DNA of 64,000 nucleotides from Catonella morbi ATCC 51271. GTDB taxonomy: Bacteria; Bacillota; Clostridia; Lachnospirales; Lachnospiraceae. Positions 8,764 to 17,527 of the stretch are shown piece by piece. How positions within the stretch are numbered: the stretch's first letter is position 1; every line of letters starts with the position of its first letter. Made by a program: the position numbers and the translations under genes. The notes below the pieces were generated by a model. It had not been told where the DNA came from and did not search any database. It saw only the letters and a program-made list of their open reading frames with translations. The stretch spans positions 558,001 through 622,000 of the forward strand of contig NZ_KI535368.1 of the NCBI RefSeq assembly GCF_000160035.2, in the 5' to 3' direction.

Positions 8764-9011
8764 CAGTACTCTCCTATTATATTTGTTATATGATAAATTT
8801 TCTTCTGTTATTTTATTATCTCCATTTACACCTTTGTATAATCAAACTCTTCAAAATCAATCAACCGTATACCTTTCTTTTGATATGTAAACATTGGGAG
8901 TAACAGTTCTGAAATATGAAAATGCCTTATTACTATAGTATCATCCTGCGTGGATTTCTTCAATATTATATCTTTATATGCAAATTATTTACTATATTTT
9001 TCGTTAAGGAA

Positions 9012-9040
9012 AGCCCCCGGCAAAATACCGGAGGCTTAAA
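9012..9040 (-). terminator. Intrinsic terminator after mglC
   Basis: On the minus strand the sequence forms the stem AAGCCTCCGG / CCGGGGGCTT, with one mismatch and a short T-rich loop, followed by TTTCCTTAA. It lies 15 bases past the mglC stop and closes the mgl operon. Confidence 0.75.
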
Positions 9041-9054
9041 CTAATATTTTTTAT

Positions 9055-10704
9055 TTACTTCTTTTGTACATACTTTAAGCAGTCAAGAGTTACCGCTACA
9101 AGTATGATGATACCTTCAAATACGAACTGTAAGTTTGTGTCTATACCAAGGATGGTAAGTGAGTAAGTAAGTGCTGTAAAGATAAGTACACCCACAACTA
9201 CACCTGAAATCTTACCGATACCACCGGTAAAGGAAATACCACCAACCACGCAGGCTGCAATAGCATCCATTTCCCAGCCCTGACCATAAGCCGCTGAGCC
9301 TGAACCAACCATTCTTGCACACTCAAGCCAGGCACCGAAACCGTAAAGAATACCTGCAAGTATAAATGCTCCCAAGGTAACTGCAAATACGGAAATACCG
9401 GATGCAGAAGCCGCCTCAGGGTTACCGCCTACAGCGTAAAGATTCTTTCCAAACGGAGTCTTGTTCCATATAAACCAAACTACGGCAATCGCTGCAACTG
9501 CCCAAAGAATAATGGTTGGGAAGCCGTTAAGCTTAGGAATTATTATGTCAGGAATATTTGACTCAATAGCACCAAATGACACACCCTTTGTAGCATAAGT
9601 AGCTAAACCGAAGATAACAAGCATGTTCGCCATTGTAGAAATGAACGGATGCATCTTAAATTTAGCAGTAAAGAAACCTGCTATGGATGTGAAGAAGGTA
9701 CAAAGTATTATACAAACAACTAAGGCAAGTACAACTCTTGCTACTACAGGAAGCCCTGTAAAGTCGAATGCGTGTCCAAATACCTGACCTGTATTTACAC
9801 CCTGGTGCATGATTATAGTCGCTACCGTCATACCCATACCTATCATACGACCGATAGAAAGGTCGGTACCTGTAAGAAGAATGAGTCCCGCAACACCGAG
9901 GGCAAGGAACATCTTTGGAGATGCCTGTTGTAATACGTTAAGTACGTTGTTGTAAGTAAGCAGGTGTGTCTGTGGTCCCTTTAACATAGGCGTAATTATA
10001 CTAAGTCCTATGAATATCAGGATAATTGCGATGTACAGACCATTCTGCAAAAGATATTTCTTAATACTGAAACTGTACTTATAATTCTCTACCTTAATCT
10101 TATGATTCTGCATAAAGGTAAACTTAGACATTCTAAGTAAATCAATAAGATGGTACTTATGACTGAAAGCCTCCATCTTTCTATCCTTTATATCCTGAAT
10201 GCGCTTCTCATACTCAAGCTTCGCATCAAAAAGACGATTTTTATATACATAGTTTTCATCTTTTATTTCCTGATGGTCAGTCAGTCCTGTAAGATTTGCC
10301 TTGTGTTCTGTTGCCAACTTGCTAAGTTTTGCCCGATATTCATCCTTAGCTTCTTTTTTTGCTTCGTTACAGCTTGCAACTAAAGGCTTGTAGTATTCTT
10401 TGTCAAAATGTGCAGCTATATAGCTTTCTGCTTCGCTTATGTATTTTGCAATCTGAGCCTTATTGGCATTCTCAACCATCTCAGCCTGTTTAAGCTCTGC
10501 CTGGAGTTCTGCAAGTTCTTTGTTTCTCTCATCCGTAGAAAGAGTTTTGTCTCTTTTTATGCTTTCTATCAAGCCTTGGAGAGAGATAACTTTATCAGTA
10601 CCGTCAACTCTCAGTGCATCGATTTTTTCCTGAATCTTACCCACGTAATCGTCTATAGGCTTACGTAGCTTATTCTCTTCTTCCACTGTTAATATTTTAC
10701 TCAT
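9055..10704 (-). CDS. mglC: Galactose/methylgalactoside ABC transporter permease with coiled-coil N-terminus
   Basis: A 549-residue permease of the BPD_transp_2 (ribose/galactose) family. About the last 335 residues carry the usual 8-10 membrane helices, with FALGVAGLILLTGTDLSIGRMIGMG and GGNPEAASASGIS. The first 205 residues are an added, highly charged and mostly helical region predicted as coiled coil (TDHQEIKDENY, KLEYEKRIQDIKDRK). It is absent from the E. coli protein, which has about 336 residues. The extension is likely cytoplasmic and may contact MglA. The gene follows mglA by about 20 bases, as the last gene of mglB-mglA-mglC. Confidence 0.92.
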   Translation of the reverse strand: MSKILTVEEENKLRKPIDDYVGKIQEKIDALRVDGTDKVISLQGLIESIKRDKTLSTDERNKELAELQAELKQAEMVENANKAQIAKYISEAESYIAAHFDKEYYKPLVASCNEAKKEAKDEYRAKLSKLATEHKANLTGLTDHQEIKDENYVYKNRLFDAKLEYEKRIQDIKDRKMEAFSHKYHLIDLLRMSKFTFMQNHKIKVENYKYSFSIKKYLLQNGLYIAIILIFIGLSIITPMLKGPQTHLLTYNNVLNVLQQASPKMFLALGVAGLILLTGTDLSIGRMIGMGMTVATIIMHQGVNTGQVFGHAFDFTGLPVVARVVLALVVCIILCTFFTSIAGFFTAKFKMHPFISTMANMLVIFGLATYATKGVSFGAIESNIPDIIIPKLNGFPTIILWAVAAIAVVWFIWNKTPFGKNLYAVGGNPEAASASGISVFAVTLGAFILAGILYGFGAWLECARMVGSGSAAYGQGWEMDAIAACVVGGISFTGGIGKISGVVVGVLIFTALTYSLTILGIDTNLQFVFEGIIILVAVTLDCLKYVQKK

Positions 10705-10723
10705 AACCTTTTATCTCCCTCAC

Positions 10724-12232
10724 TTATAGGTATTTTGCACTTAATCTAAGAAGCTCTTCCTGATTAGTTTCTTTGGTATTTACTATACCTGATAGTCTTC
10801 CGTTACTCATAACTCCGATACGATTAGTAATACCTAAGATTTCCGGCATTTCTGAAGAAACAACTATGACAGTTTTACCCTCTTTAGCCATCTTTATGAT
10901 AAGCTCATAAATCTCATATTTTGCTCCAACGTCAATACCTCTGGTTGGCTCATCCATCATAAATACCTGTGGCTGACGCTCAAGCCATTTTCCAAAAATA
11001 ACCTTCTGCTGGTTTCCTCCGGAAAGACTGGAAATAAGGTCTGCCGGTCCCATACACTTGGTACGCATTATCTTAATTTCCTTAGCAGTTGCCTTAACCA
11101 TCTTCCGGTCTGAAAGAACAGCCCCTGACATATATCGGCTCAGGTTAGCTATGGTCGTATTAAAGGTCAAATCTCCCTTTAGGAACAGTCCGTTTGCCTT
11201 TCTTTCCTCAGTAATCATAGCAAAGCCGCTTTCCATAGCCTCTATCGCACTGTTAAAGTTCATCAGCTTATCCTTAAAATAAACCCTTCCCGAAGCTCTG
11301 GTTCTTACACCGAAGATAGTTTCAAGAAGCTCTGTTCTGCCGGCTCCAACCAGTCCATAAAGTCCGAATATCTCACCTTTTCTTACATCAAAGCTTATAT
11401 CCTGAAGCTGAGGCCTAAACTTTGTGGAAAGGTTCTTAATAGAAAGTATAGGTTCTCCCGGCTCATTATCTACAGGCGGAAAACGATTCTCAAGAACTCG
11501 TCCTACCATTGCGGTAATAAGCTCATTCATATTAGTTTCTTTTGATGGTTTGGTCATAACGAGGTCACCATCTCTGAGTACAGAAATTTCATCACAGATT
11601 TCAAATATTTCATCCATCTTATGAGAAATGTAAATGAGAGCGATACCCTTTTCTTTAAGCATTCTCATCATTTCAAACAATTTATTTACTTCCTGAATAT
11701 TCAGCGAAGAAGTAGGCTCGTCAAGTACAATTACCTTTGAATTATAAGAGATGGCCTTTGCAATTTCACACATCTGACGCTGTGAAACTGACATTTTACC
11801 CATAGGCTGAGTCAGGTTTATAGTCATACCTAATTTACGAAAGAGCTCGGAAGCTTCTTTTCTCATTCTTGCTTCATCTACTATTCCTAACGAATTTACA
11901 GGGCATCTGCCTAAAAATAAGTTGTCTACCACACTTCTTTCCAGACATTGGTTAAGTTCCTGATGAACCATTGCTATTCCATTTTCAAGCGCATCCTTAG
12001 GTCCTGAAAAATTAACTTCTTTTCCATCTAAAATAACTACTCCATCATCCTTCTGGTAAGTACCGAAGAGGCACTTCATCATTGTAGACTTACCTGCACC
12101 GTTTTCGCCCATAAGTCCCATAACAGTGCCGCGTTTTACATCTAAATTAATATGCTGTAAAACCCTGTTTCTACCAAAAGACTTACTCAGGCCACGTATC
12201 GATAAGATAGTCTCATTGTTTTTTTCTTCCAT
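10724..12232 (-). CDS. mglA: Galactose/methylgalactoside ABC transporter ATP-binding protein
   Basis: A dual-cassette sugar-importer ATPase of 502 residues. The first cassette has the Walker A GENGAGKST, the signature region MSVSQRQMCEIAKA and the Walker B VIVLDEPTSS. The second has a degenerate Walker A (GLVGAGRTE), LSGGNQQKVIFGKWL and VFMMDEPTRG. This asymmetry is typical of MglA and RbsA. The start at 12232 is preferred to 12238 because AGGGG then sits seven bases upstream. It powers import of galactose or glucose through MglC. Confidence 0.92.
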   Translation of the reverse strand: MEEKNNETILSIRGLSKSFGRNRVLQHINLDVKRGTVMGLMGENGAGKSTMMKCLFGTYQKDDGVVILDGKEVNFSGPKDALENGIAMVHQELNQCLERSVVDNLFLGRCPVNSLGIVDEARMRKEASELFRKLGMTINLTQPMGKMSVSQRQMCEIAKAISYNSKVIVLDEPTSSLNIQEVNKLFEMMRMLKEKGIALIYISHKMDEIFEICDEISVLRDGDLVMTKPSKETNMNELITAMVGRVLENRFPPVDNEPGEPILSIKNLSTKFRPQLQDISFDVRKGEIFGLYGLVGAGRTELLETIFGVRTRASGRVYFKDKLMNFNSAIEAMESGFAMITEERKANGLFLKGDLTFNTTIANLSRYMSGAVLSDRKMVKATAKEIKIMRTKCMGPADLISSLSGGNQQKVIFGKWLERQPQVFMMDEPTRGIDVGAKYEIYELIIKMAKEGKTVIVVSSEMPEILGITNRIGVMSNGRLSGIVNTKETNQEELLRLSAKYL

Positions 12233-12399
12233 ATTCATACCCCTGTTATATCTTATTCCAATACTTTTTTCTCATCTTCAAATCTTTCACCTCTTTTGTA
12301 CCTTAATTAAAAGTACAAAACTGTTATCCCAAAAACAAATTTACTGGGGCTTTCTAAAAACTACCAAAAATCCTAAAGGTATTTCCGGTAATCAGAAAA

Positions 12400-12420
12400 G
12401 GCGGCGGCAAAAGCCGCCAC
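12400..12420 (-). terminator. GC-rich hairpin between mglB and mglA
   Basis: GGCGGC at 12403-12408 pairs with GCCGCC at 12413-12418 across an AAAA/TTTT loop. On the minus strand the stem is followed by GCCTTTTC. It lies just after the mglB stop and before mglA. It probably acts as a partial terminator or mRNA stabiliser, so that the binding protein is made in excess over the ATPase and permease. Confidence 0.75.
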
Positions 12421-12458
12421 CTGATACTTTCACACTTTAATATCTGTTCTTACAATTA

Positions 12459-13793
12459 TTACTTAAGAAGAGCGGTATAAGAAGCTGCATTATCTGTCTT
12501 AACCATGTTGATTGCAAATGCATCATACTCACCAGGGTTACCAAGTCTGTTTGTGATATTTGACTCTGTCTGTCCATCACCTGCGATGTACTCAACATTA
12601 AGGTTAAGGAGCTTGTCATACTTCTGAAGAAGTGGCTGATATGTAGCACCTAAGAAGTTATCAGCTGAGTTGTAGATATTGAGCCATACCTTCTTCTCCG
12701 GATTCTTAGCTGCATCAAGCTGCTTAGCAACAGGAGCAAAAGGAACTGTAGCATCAAGGAAATCCTTGTAGTTATCAGCAGTTACAGCAAGGTTCAATGC
12801 ATAGTAAGATCTCTGTTCTGCATTATATACATAGTCCTCACCCTCTTTAAGTACGTTTCCTGCTTCATCAGCAGTAGAAATACCTGTATTTACATCTACA
12901 CCGTCAAGCGCATTACGAAGTACACGAAGTGTTAAATAAGCCTGAACGTCTGCATGCTGGCTGATAGTTCCGCCGTAGCCATCAGCTATAGCTGCAACCG
13001 CATCGCTGTTTGCATCATAACCGAAGGTAGGAACCTTGTTCTCTTTTGACCAGGCATTGAACATTGCCATACCCATACCGTCGTTGTTAGAAGCTACGAT
13101 ATCTATCTGATCACCAAAAGAAGCTGACCAGGTACCAACTGCATTACCTGCTGTAGGAGCATCCCAGGTAGCACCTGCTGCTGTCTTCATTTCCTGAGAA
13201 GCAAGCTCACGAACCTTATATTTCTTTCCGCCTACCTCAAGCTCTCCGTCTTTAACTACTGTAGCTTTACCATCTGTATTTGTTCCAACAGGATCACTTA
13301 CAACAGAACCATCTTTGTCAACTGCTGTTCCAAGTGCGCTACGAACACCTCTTGTACGTGCAATAGAGTCATTGTGACCAACATCACCGATAGCAAGTAC
13401 ATATCCGATTACGCCATCACCGTTACGGTCAATCTTATCTGCATTCTTCTCGATATAATCTTTAATCATCTTACCCTGTAGCTCAGCACCCTGCATAGCG
13501 TCGAAACCTACATAATAGGTATTCTCATTGAAATTAAGTGCTGCCATATCAAGCTCACCAGTAGTACTGTTAGATGGCTGACGGTTAAACCATACTAAAG
13601 GCTTCTTTGCATTCTCAACTTCTCCTGCAGGCTGTACTGCCGATGATGTCTTTGAAGCGGAAGCTGTTGATGTAGTGCTCTTTGCAGCACTTGAAGTCTT
13701 TGTGCTTGAAGCAGGCTTTGAACCGCCGCCGCAAGCTGATAATGAAATTGCTGTAGCAGCAACTAACATAAGTGATAATGCTCTCTTTTTCAT
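12459..13793 (-). CDS. mglB: Galactose/glucose-binding lipoprotein of the Mgl transporter
   Basis: A lipoprotein of about 444 residues. A Lys/Arg-rich signal ends in the lipobox LSAC, with the lipidated Cys near residue 21. A Ser/Thr/Ala-rich linker follows. The periplasmic-binding fold carries a calcium-loop-like DRNGDG segment, then GHNDSIART and SNNDGMGMA, as in MglB-type galactose receptors. It is about 110 residues longer than E. coli MglB because of the linker and inserts. The start at 13793 is set by GGAGG 11 bases upstream; 13847 lacks such a site. It is the first gene of mglBAC. Confidence 0.9.
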   Translation of the reverse strand: MKKRALSLMLVAATAISLSACGGGSKPASSTKTSSAAKSTTSTASASKTSSAVQPAGEVENAKKPLVWFNRQPSNSTTGELDMAALNFNENTYYVGFDAMQGAELQGKMIKDYIEKNADKIDRNGDGVIGYVLAIGDVGHNDSIARTRGVRSALGTAVDKDGSVVSDPVGTNTDGKATVVKDGELEVGGKKYKVRELASQEMKTAAGATWDAPTAGNAVGTWSASFGDQIDIVASNNDGMGMAMFNAWSKENKVPTFGYDANSDAVAAIADGYGGTISQHADVQAYLTLRVLRNALDGVDVNTGISTADEAGNVLKEGEDYVYNAEQRSYYALNLAVTADNYKDFLDATVPFAPVAKQLDAAKNPEKKVWLNIYNSADNFLGATYQPLLQKYDKLLNLNVEYIAGDGQTESNITNRLGNPGEYDAFAINMVKTDNAASYTALLK

Positions 13794-13999
13794 AGTAAAT
13801 ATTTCCTCCTTTTTTAATAAACCCTGTCTGAATAATGGTTTAATCATTTACAATGACGAGTATATCAAACTTAAGGAGGTTAATATATAGAATTTTTTTC
13901 TGTCTTTATAAGATTTTTTTAGCTATTTTTTACAACGGAATAATATTTTTTTTGTATATTCATATTAATTAAGGCTTATATCTCCTATTCTTCAGCCGG

Positions 14000-15052
14000 T
14001 TAGTGAGTAATTTTTGACAGACTCTCTACCGTCACAATATACTGACTTACATTATAATATTTTCCGTTCACTGCTTTATCTTTGATATCCTTCGGCAGTT
14101 CCCTCCCTGTCGCCTTGGCTATCGCAAACTCAATTATAGCTCTTGCGTACTCAGGCTTATCACTGGATACACTTCCAAAAAGCTCTCCTTTTTTTATTGC
14201 TTCAAGTGCCGGAGCTGTCGCATCAACACCTACAATTTTAACATTTTTAAGAGATTTTTCATTCTTTATTATATCTATTGCACCAAGCGCCATATCATCA
14301 TTGTTTGACAATACAAGCTCTATTTCATCTCCGTACTTTTTAACCCAGCCTTCCATAAGGGCTGCTGCCTGATTTCTATCCCAGTTAGCTATGTCTCCGG
14401 CAAGTTTTTTTATAGGAACTCCGCCATCTTTCAAAGTTTTAACAGACCACTCGGTTCTCACTATTGAATCCTGGTGGCTGGCTTCACCCTCCAAAAGTAT
14501 ATAGCTTACCTCTCCGTCTCCGTCCAGGTCTAACACCGAGCTATCCTTTTTGTAAGCATCCACCAGAATCTTACCTTCAAGTATAGCGGATTCCTTTGGA
14601 GGAGCACCTACATAACAGAATTTATCCGAACGTTTCATATCATCCTCCACCGGCTCCCTGTTAAAAAATACAACAGGAATGTCTGCTGCCAAAGCCTTAT
14701 CTATAATCACAGAGGCATCTGCACGTTCTACCGGATTAATACAAATCACATCGTAGTTCAAGGAAATGAAACGGTCTACCTGTTTATTCTGCGTAAGCTG
14801 GCTTCCTCCCGCATCCACTATTTCCATATTGAGTTTTATTCCGTTTCCCTTTTCATAATACTTTACGTAATTTTCCATTTCCTTTTTAATGCTTGATATG
14901 AAGGTATCATTGAAACGGTAAAGGCTTACCCCTATTCTTATGGTTTGTCTGTCTGTCAGCCCTTCTTTGCTTTTGCTAAATATTATGAAGGCAAAAATTG
15001 CCGCTATTATTACAATACCTGTTAAAAAGGCAGGAATTATTTTTTTCTTCAT
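14000..15052 (-). CDS. Membrane-anchored galactose-binding-protein homologue
   Basis: A 350-residue protein. One N-terminal hydrophobic helix (residues about 5-26) is followed by a sugar-binding periplasmic fold like MglB: IRIGVSLYRFNDTF, a DLDGDGEVSYILLEG calcium-loop-like segment, HQDSIVRTEW and LSNNDDMALGA. There is no lipobox, so it is held by an uncleaved anchor rather than lipid. It lies upstream of mglB on the same strand, with a sensor kinase further upstream. I infer a sugar-sensing rather than a transport role. AAGGAGATAACG precedes the ATG. Confidence 0.82.
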   Translation of the reverse strand: MKKKIIPAFLTGIVIIAAIFAFIIFSKSKEGLTDRQTIRIGVSLYRFNDTFISSIKKEMENYVKYYEKGNGIKLNMEIVDAGGSQLTQNKQVDRFISLNYDVICINPVERADASVIIDKALAADIPVVFFNREPVEDDMKRSDKFCYVGAPPKESAILEGKILVDAYKKDSSVLDLDGDGEVSYILLEGEASHQDSIVRTEWSVKTLKDGGVPIKKLAGDIANWDRNQAAALMEGWVKKYGDEIELVLSNNDDMALGAIDIIKNEKSLKNVKIVGVDATAPALEAIKKGELFGSVSSDKPEYARAIIEFAIAKATGRELPKDIKDKAVNGKYYNVSQYIVTVESLSKITH

Positions 15053-15062
15053 CGTTATCTCC

Positions 15063-16004
15063 TTAGCCGTTTATCGGATAAAGCTTTTTTATATAATCTT
15101 CATCTTTTAAATCCCCGGCTGTAATATAAAATACTTCTATTTCATCCTTCTTATAACCACTTTTATCTGTGAGCATTTTTAAAAGCTTTTCTACCATGAA
15201 ATATCCCATATCATACTCATTCCAAGCTACCATTCCTGATATTTCACCATCTTCAAGCTTGCCAAGCAGATAGTCTGTCGTCCCAACGGCATAGATTTTA
15301 GTGTGTAAGTTATTGTCATCATTATATTTAACCAGTCTTACAGTGCTTTCCTTATCCAGGGTAATAAATACAGTTTGTTTTTTGTTAAGGGCCTTAAGCT
15401 GTTTTTCCAACTTAGGTCCTTCACCTTCTGCAAGGTTTAACTTATAACCCATAGCTTCCAGCTTTAACTTTAACTCTTTAGCAATACTGTCTTCATTCAA
15501 AAAATCTTCTGCAATTATGCATACCTCATTATTCACACTTTCATTAGCCCTTATGTTTTCTGATATAAGTTTAACAATATCGTTGTAATTTAATGAAACA
15601 CTTGCCTTACCTTTTTCATCCTTCATACTGCCGGCAATGAGTACCGGAATTTCAGGGTGATTTTTTCTAATCTCTTCCGCAATTTCTCTTTTCCATCTAT
15701 TTCCTATAATTATGGCTTTTGCCCCAGCCTCTATCTCTTCTTTGGCCAGTTCCAGCTTTTCTTCCATAGTTATATTATCCGCAATCGCAGGAAAACTCAT
15801 ATCTACATTATACTCATAAGCAGCCTCATCCATACCTTTTTTCACATTTTCCAGATTTTCTCCCGAAATCCCGTCTATAAGTATTGATATGGAATAAACC
15901 TTTGCTTCATTTTCTTTGATTATAAGATCTGTACCTGAGAGAATGTACAGGAAGACAAGGATAGCTGCATATATGAACCAGAAAATTATTGTTTTTTTGT
16001 TCAT
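15063..16004 (-). CDS. Membrane-anchored substrate-binding-domain protein
   Basis: A protein of about 313 residues with one N-terminal membrane helix (FWFIYAAILVFLYILSG) and a periplasmic-binding-protein type 1 fold (ISILIDGISGENLENVKKGMDEA, then AKAIIIGNR). The similarity to MglB is weaker than for the neighbour at 14000-15052. The start at 16004 follows GAGGAGATCCT. It ends about 10 bases before that neighbour, so the two are cotranscribed and probably act together in signal reception. Confidence 0.78.
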   Translation of the reverse strand: MNKKTIIFWFIYAAILVFLYILSGTDLIIKENEAKVYSISILIDGISGENLENVKKGMDEAAYEYNVDMSFPAIADNITMEEKLELAKEEIEAGAKAIIIGNRWKREIAEEIRKNHPEIPVLIAGSMKDEKGKASVSLNYNDIVKLISENIRANESVNNEVCIIAEDFLNEDSIAKELKLKLEAMGYKLNLAEGEGPKLEKQLKALNKKQTVFITLDKESTVRLVKYNDDNNLHTKIYAVGTTDYLLGKLEDGEISGMVAWNEYDMGYFMVEKLLKMLTDKSGYKKDEIEVFYITAGDLKDEDYIKKLYPING

Positions 16005-16103
16005 AGGATCTCCTCTCACAAGAGTTTGGGTATAGTATAACATGTAGTTTGCCTGTGAACCACTACTATTTATCTCAACCGTTCATAGTTTTTTCTTACT
16101 TAC

Positions 16104-16156
16104 AAGTCTAAAACTTTATATTTTTATATATTTTCTTACTTATAAGTTAGAAACTT
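16104..16156. repeat. Repeat pair upstream of ATPase B
   Basis: aagtctaaaactt at 16104-16116 and aagttagaaactt at 16144-16156 are 40 bases apart, each preceded by ttttcttactta or a close variant. The first continues as tatattttt. The stretch aagtctaaaactttatattt recurs downstream of the gene at 17471-17490, so the gene is bracketed by the same motif. Confidence 0.7.
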
Positions 16157-16212
16157 GATTTTAGTATTGTTTTATAGTATTCTAAAAGCATAATTCTGAT
16201 AAGGAGCAGCTT

Positions 16213-17445
16213 ATGAAAAATTTAATTAAAAGACCGTTATACCTTAATGAACTTATAGAAAATAAAGATGTGGATTTGATAAAAATAATTACCGGCATAA
16301 GAAGATGCGGAAAATCATCGCTTATGGAACTTTTTTGCCAATACCTTTTAGAGACCGGCATAGATAAAAGCAGAATAATCCACATGAATTTAGAATCTCT
16401 GAAATATAACGACCTATCAGACTATCTTTCATTTTACAATTATGTAAGTGATAAAATTGAAAATCCCGGAAAAACCTATTTGCTTTTTGATGAACTTCAA
16501 GTTGTATCCGGGTGGGAAAAAGCTATCGAATCTTTTAGGGTAGATTATGATGTTGATATATATATTACCGGCTCCAACGCCTATTTACTGTCTACTGAAT
16601 TTGCCACACTGCTTTCCGGAAGATATGTTGAAATAAAAATGCTTCCCTTATCTTTTAGTGAATTTTTAGATTTTTATAATTTTGACGATAAAACAGGACT
16701 TGAAGAAAAGTTTATTTACTACCTCAAATTTGGCGGTATGCCTGTACTTCGTGAGTATAACTTTAATGAGCTGAGAATCAATCAGGCTCTTGAGGGCATA
16801 TACTCTACTGTAATCTTAAAAGATATTTTACAAAGGCATAATCAAAGTGACCAACTTTCACTGGATAAAATAGCACATTTTCTTTCCTCAAATATTGGAA
16901 GCATAACCTCCCCGAATAAGATCGGAAATATCCTTTCAAGTGAAGGTGACATTGATAAAGGTAAAATCAAAAATATAGCCGGAAAAACTGTTGATAAATA
17001 TATTTCAATGCTAAATAATGCCTTTATTTTTTATAGAGTAGGACGATATGATATAAAAGGAAAGCAGCTTTTAAAAACATTAGATAAAAACTATATAGTA
17101 GATATGGGATTTAGAAACATGTTGTTAGGATACAGAGATGCTGACAGAGGGCATATTTTAGAAAACATCGTATTTCTTGAACTTATAAGAAGACACTATA
17201 GAGTATATATAGGGAAAATCGGTGATACCGAGGTAGATTTTCTTGCTGAAAAACCTAACGAAAAACTGTATATTCAGGTTACTGAGAGCCTTGCTTCACC
17301 AAAAACAAGAGAAAGAGAGCTTCGCCCTTTGCTAAGTATAAATGACAACTATGAGAAAATTATACTAACCTCCGAGCGAAATTTCATTACTTCCGAAAAC
17401 GGTATTAAAATAATAAATGTAATTGACTGGTTAACGGGCAATTAA
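16213..17445 (+). CDS. AAA-type ATPase, DUF4143-type family (locus B)
   Basis: A 410-residue P-loop ATPase. The Walker A is GIRRCGKSS near residues 29-37 and the Walker B is YLLFDELQ near 92. YITGSNAYLLSTEFATLLSGRY follows, and the C-terminal nuclease-like core is EVDFLAEKPNEKLYIQVTE. It belongs to the same subgroup as the gene at 56740-57942 (RRCGKS type), not that at 5299-6465. It is the only plus-strand gene in the galactose block and separates the sensor kinase from the binding-protein genes. AAGGAGCAGCTT precedes the ATG. Related repeats lie on both sides, which suggests a self-contained insertion. Confidence 0.87.
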   Translation: MKNLIKRPLYLNELIENKDVDLIKIITGIRRCGKSSLMELFCQYLLETGIDKSRIIHMNLESLKYNDLSDYLSFYNYVSDKIENPGKTYLLFDELQVVSGWEKAIESFRVDYDVDIYITGSNAYLLSTEFATLLSGRYVEIKMLPLSFSEFLDFYNFDDKTGLEEKFIYYLKFGGMPVLREYNFNELRINQALEGIYSTVILKDILQRHNQSDQLSLDKIAHFLSSNIGSITSPNKIGNILSSEGDIDKGKIKNIAGKTVDKYISMLNNAFIFYRVGRYDIKGKQLLKTLDKNYIVDMGFRNMLLGYRDADRGHILENIVFLELIRRHYRVYIGKIGDTEVDFLAEKPNEKLYIQVTESLASPKTRERELRPLLSINDNYEKIILTSERNFITSENGIKIINVIDWLTGN

Positions 17446-17449
17446 CTTT

Positions 17450-17523
17450 AATATAAAGTTTTAGACTTTTAAGTCTAAAACTTTATATTTTAATAAACTT
17501 TCTGAGCTATAAGTCCAAAACTT
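17450..17523. repeat. Palindrome and repeats downstream of ATPase B
   Basis: A perfect 19-base inverted repeat has arms at 17450-17468 (aatataaagttttagactt) and 17471-17489, with two bases between them. The second arm contains aagtctaaaactt, the motif found upstream of the gene. Another copy, aagtccaaaactt, follows at 17511-17523, again 40 bases away. The 40-base pair spacing is thus repeated on both flanks. The palindrome is AT-rich, so it is a poor terminator candidate. Confidence 0.72.
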
Positions 17524-17527
17524 AATT

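Noticed and set aside
17450-17489. Intrinsic terminator for ATPase B
   Set aside because: The stem is a perfect palindrome but almost entirely A/T with a two-base loop, and its arm repeats the upstream motif. A protein-binding or element-end role fits better.
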